NCBI GenBank assembly: GCA_034003765.1
Contig: JAVEXZ010000001.1
Location: 102,934 to 166,933 of the forward strand
Length of the DNA: 64,000 bases
Direction: 5' to 3'
Source of the DNA: JAAZGD01 sp034003765
GTDB taxonomy: Bacteria > Bacillota > Clostridia > Peptostreptococcales > Anaerovoracaceae
The first letter of the stretch is position 1. Every line of letters begins with the position of its first letter. A program made the translations under genes and the position numbers. Below the pieces are notes generated by a model. It made no database searches. It had not been told where the DNA came from and saw nothing but the letters and a program-made list of their open reading frames with translations. Shown here piece after piece: positions 61,647 through 64,000 of this stretch.

Positions 61647-62498
61647 TTATTTACCCCTCTCCATTTCTATAAATGCTGCTGGCAAAGCCTGGATCAAATC
61701 TCCAGCAGTCATAGATGTCATCCCTACTTGTTTAGCAGCAATATCACCTGCCAATCCATGAATATATACTCCAGCTCGTGCGGCATCATAAGGCTTAAAT
61801 CCTCTTCCAAGAAGGGCTGCAATAACTCCAGCTAACACGTCTCCCGTGCCCCCTGTTGCCATGCCTGGGTTACCAGTGGTATTCATTGATATTAGGCCTT
61901 GATCCTTGTAAATCAAGGTTTTGTGGCCTTTTAATACCACCACACAACCTATTAGTTGAGCCAAAGAGCCAGTTACTTGTTCGCGAGTCATCCTATTGTA
62001 TTCTTCTAGACCAATATGGAGAAGTCGGCGTGCCTCTCCTGGATGTGGAGTGATGATAATATCTCCTTGGTAGTTCTTGAGCTTGGAGTAATCCTCGAAT
62101 CCCGCGGCTATATTTAATGCATCTGCATCAAGAACCAGTGGGTTTTTATAAGAATCAAGAACCCATTTTAGGAAGTCTTTAGCACTTTCACCCTGGCCAA
62201 TTCCAGGTCCCAAGACCATACTATGATATTCATCTATCTTTGTCATTGGGATTTCCCTATCTACCAGTACAGCTTCCGGTACACCACAATGTATAATAGG
62301 AAAGAATTCCATGGGAATAGATACAGAAACCACACCAGCTCCCGATCTATAAGCACCCTTTGCGGCTAAAACTGCAGCACCACACATACCCAAGCTACCA
62401 GCTCCAATGAGTATTCTGCCATAGTGGCCTTTGTGGGAATCCTGGTCTCGTTCAAAAAATAAGGATTTTATGGAAGACACACTTGATTCATTAATCAT
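61647..62498 (-). CDS. nnrD: ADP-dependent NAD(P)H-hydrate dehydratase
   Basis: Repairs damaged NAD(P)H hydrates. 283 residues of the ribokinase-like fold: HYGRILIGAGSLGMCGAAVLA, VLGPGIGQGE, ITPHPGEARRLL, KGHKTLI and TGGTGDVLAGVIAALLG. The usual N-terminal epimerase domain (NnrE) is missing, so the epimerase must be elsewhere or absent. It follows mgtE by one base and has a poor SD. Confidence 0.92.
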   Translation of the reverse strand: MINESSVSSIKSLFFERDQDSHKGHYGRILIGAGSLGMCGAAVLAAKGAYRSGAGVVSVSIPMEFFPIIHCGVPEAVLVDREIPMTKIDEYHSMVLGPGIGQGESAKDFLKWVLDSYKNPLVLDADALNIAAGFEDYSKLKNYQGDIIITPHPGEARRLLHIGLEEYNRMTREQVTGSLAQLIGCVVVLKGHKTLIYKDQGLISMNTTGNPGMATGGTGDVLAGVIAALLGRGFKPYDAARAGVYIHGLAGDIAAKQVGMTSMTAGDLIQALPAAFIEMERGK

Positions 62499-62499
62499 G

Positions 62500-63879
62500 T
62501 TAAATACCCAAAATCAATGAAGCCAAGAAGAAATATGTTACCACAGAAGTCATGTCCGTAAGGGACGCAATCATTGGCGTAGCCATTAATGCGGGATCCA
62601 CTCCCACCTTTTTAGCAATTAAGGGTAACATTCCCCCGACTATTTTTGCAAAGGTAATAATCAAAATCATAGAAAGTGAAATAGTAAGGGCTATTAAAAA
62701 TCCTTGTTTGTCCAGGAAGAAAACTTTCAAAAAATTCAAAACACTTAGCATAATTCCAATGGATAGACTGATTCTAAACTCCTTCCATAGCACCTTGCAA
62801 CCATCCTTTAAGTCGATTTCACCCAATGCTAAACCACGAATAATCAAAATTGCCGCTTGGGACCCGCTGTTACCTCCTGTGCCCATTAGCAGGGGCAAGT
62901 AGGCTACCAGAACTATCACTTCAGACAACATAGCCTCAAATCGAGTAATTATAAGACCCGTAACCATGGCTGATAACATAAGAAATAGCAACCAGGGAAA
63001 TCTGCTTTTTATATGAACAAAAACGCTAGTATCTAGGTATTCCATTTGTGCAGTTCCAAGAACCCCTGCCATTCTCTCTATATCTTCAGTAGCTTCTTCG
63101 TCTATGATTTCAAGAATATCATCAACTGTTACAATCCCAACCAATCTAGATTCATTATCTACCACAGGAATAGCTAAGAATCCATATCTTCTAAAAACTT
63201 GAGAAACGATTTCTTGGTCATCATAAACATTAACACTAACAAAATCTTCCTGCATTATTTCTCCGATAATGTCATCACTGTTGGAAATTACCAGAGTACG
63301 CAAGGAAATTATACCTGCTAATTTCCTTCCAGTATCTTTTACATAGCAGGTATAGATGGTTTCACTATCAAAGGCCTCTTTTTTGATATAAGCTAAAGCC
63401 TCTTCCACCGTCATGTTTTTGCTCAAACTTATATATTCCGGAGTCATAAGAGTTCCTGCTGAACCCTCAGGATAATTCAGGAAGGTGTTTATTTGCTTAC
63501 GTTCTTCTTTTGGGGTTTTTTCAAGAATTTTATCCACTACATTTGCGGGTAGCTCTTCCAAAACGTCAATCATATCATCAAAATCTAATTCATCTAATAT
63601 GAAATTGATTTCTGTGTCAGTGATACCATTAATGATTTTTATTTGATCCTCTATGGGCAAAAATGAGAAAACGTCTACTGATAATTCTTTAGGTAAACTA
63701 CGGAACAAAATAATGGCTCTTTCTAAACCCACTTGTTCCATTATTTCCTCCAAAACCTCTGCAACGTCTACAGGGTTATTTAAAGCGATCAAATTATCTC
63801 TGGCTTCAATATATTTTTTTTCGGTTACCAGTTTTAGTATTTCATCAGTGATTTCATCAAAGGTTTTTTCGAATTCCAT
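62500..63879 (-). CDS. mgtE: Magnesium transporter MgtE
   Basis: Magnesium channel of 459 residues: an N-terminal superhelical domain (about 1-125), two CBS domains (about 130-255, ending VDDILEIIDEEATEDIERM), a plug helix, and five transmembrane helices (about 280-459) with the selectivity region MGTGGNSGSQ. AAAGGAGG precedes the ATG. It probably heads the mgtE-nnrD-DUF5693-csaB-tagA transcript. Confidence 0.94.
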   Translation of the reverse strand: MEFEKTFDEITDEILKLVTEKKYIEARDNLIALNNPVDVAEVLEEIMEQVGLERAIILFRSLPKELSVDVFSFLPIEDQIKIINGITDTEINFILDELDFDDMIDVLEELPANVVDKILEKTPKEERKQINTFLNYPEGSAGTLMTPEYISLSKNMTVEEALAYIKKEAFDSETIYTCYVKDTGRKLAGIISLRTLVISNSDDIIGEIMQEDFVSVNVYDDQEIVSQVFRRYGFLAIPVVDNESRLVGIVTVDDILEIIDEEATEDIERMAGVLGTAQMEYLDTSVFVHIKSRFPWLLFLMLSAMVTGLIITRFEAMLSEVIVLVAYLPLLMGTGGNSGSQAAILIIRGLALGEIDLKDGCKVLWKEFRISLSIGIMLSVLNFLKVFFLDKQGFLIALTISLSMILIITFAKIVGGMLPLIAKKVGVDPALMATPMIASLTDMTSVVTYFFLASLILGI

Positions 63880-63920
63880 TGGTAACCTCCTTTCTATGAG
63901 GATTCTTTGTATGACATTAA

Positions 63921-63950
63921 ATTATAACATTTATAATCAAGCATTCGCAA
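63921..63950 (-). promoter_or_regulatory. Promoter upstream of mgtE
   Basis: TTGCGA (63950-63945) and TATAAT (63926-63921) have an 18-bp spacer, about 42 bp before the ATG. The leader is too short to hold an M-box riboswitch. Confidence 0.65.
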
Positions 63951-64000
63951 GTTAAAAGCCAGCTATTTTGTTCCTAGTTTCAGTCAGATTTAGGGCCCTC

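Noticed and set aside
63880..64000. M-box magnesium riboswitch before mgtE
   Set aside because: A promoter about 40 bp before the ATG leaves no room for an M-box; a longer upstream transcript cannot be judged at the window edge.
1..64000. Mobile elements, prophage or defence islands
   Set aside because: No transposase, integrase, recombinase, restriction or toxin-antitoxin genes are recognisable on either strand.

Overview
This is a stretch of chromosome from a low-G+C, strictly anaerobic Firmicute, most probably of class Clostridia. The evidence is the flavin enoyl reductase FabK, a trimeric [FeFe]-hydrogenase under Rex, a sensory [FeFe]-hydrogenase, a 2-oxoacid:ferredoxin oxidoreductase, CsaB with LTA-synthase-like envelope genes, and strong AGGAGG-type ribosome binding sites. 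I cannot name the genus. I see no insertion sequence, prophage or CRISPR array; the window reads as core chromosome with dense, overlapping operons.

Layout. 1-5044 (minus): fatty-acid operon fabH-fabK-fabD-fabG-fabF running into a gene that starts like fabZ at the left edge; a promoter and a FabT-type operator precede fabH. 5131-10844 (minus): glyS, a DUF4342/LEA-like protein, recO, era, cdd, ybeY, phoH. 10872-12685 (minus): ridA-tnaA, preceded by a 300-bp structured region, a tRNA-Arg(UCG), a small Cys-rich protein and a PAS-GGDEF-HD-GYP protein. 15493-24740 (plus): a LysR regulator, then rex, hydC, hydB, hydA, a sensory [FeFe]-hydrogenase and a SpoIIE/PP2C-type phosphatase. 24846-26097 (minus): ribosomal protein bL25/Ctc and an unknown protein. 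26406-28329 (plus): an M29 aminopeptidase and a DUF2148 ferredoxin-like protein. 28367-63879 (all minus): nucleoside catabolism (pdp, deoB), rmuC, two tandem LtaS-like proteins, a stand-alone coaB, a WYL regulator, recX, tcdA, an Sfp-type transferase, a TrpR-like protein, ftsEX with an EnvC-like M23 protein, recJ and a Ctp protease, a MinD-like protein with a degenerate P-loop, ilvE with a Vor-type oxidoreductase and split transketolase, a cell-wall polymer cluster (tagA, csaB, DUF5693), nnrD and mgtE.

How it fits together. The cell appears to ferment amino acids and peptides: M29 peptidase, tryptophanase with RidA, and a branched-chain aminotransferase co-transcribed with a ferredoxin-linked 2-oxoacid oxidoreductase. 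Reduced ferredoxin and NADH would be disposed of as H2 by the HydABC-type hydrogenase. A near-consensus Rex operator just downstream of the -10 element links that operon to the NADH/NAD+ ratio, and the two downstream genes look like an H2-sensing output module. The envelope genes point to polyglycerolphosphate-type polymer synthesis and a pyruvylated secondary polymer that usually anchors S-layer proteins.

The most unusual items are the sensory hydrogenase plus phosphatase pair, two adjacent LtaS-like proteins carrying what look like degenerate GDPD domains, two exact intergenic tandem repeats that follow genes, terminators that merge with the next promoter, and the structured leader of ridA-tnaA.
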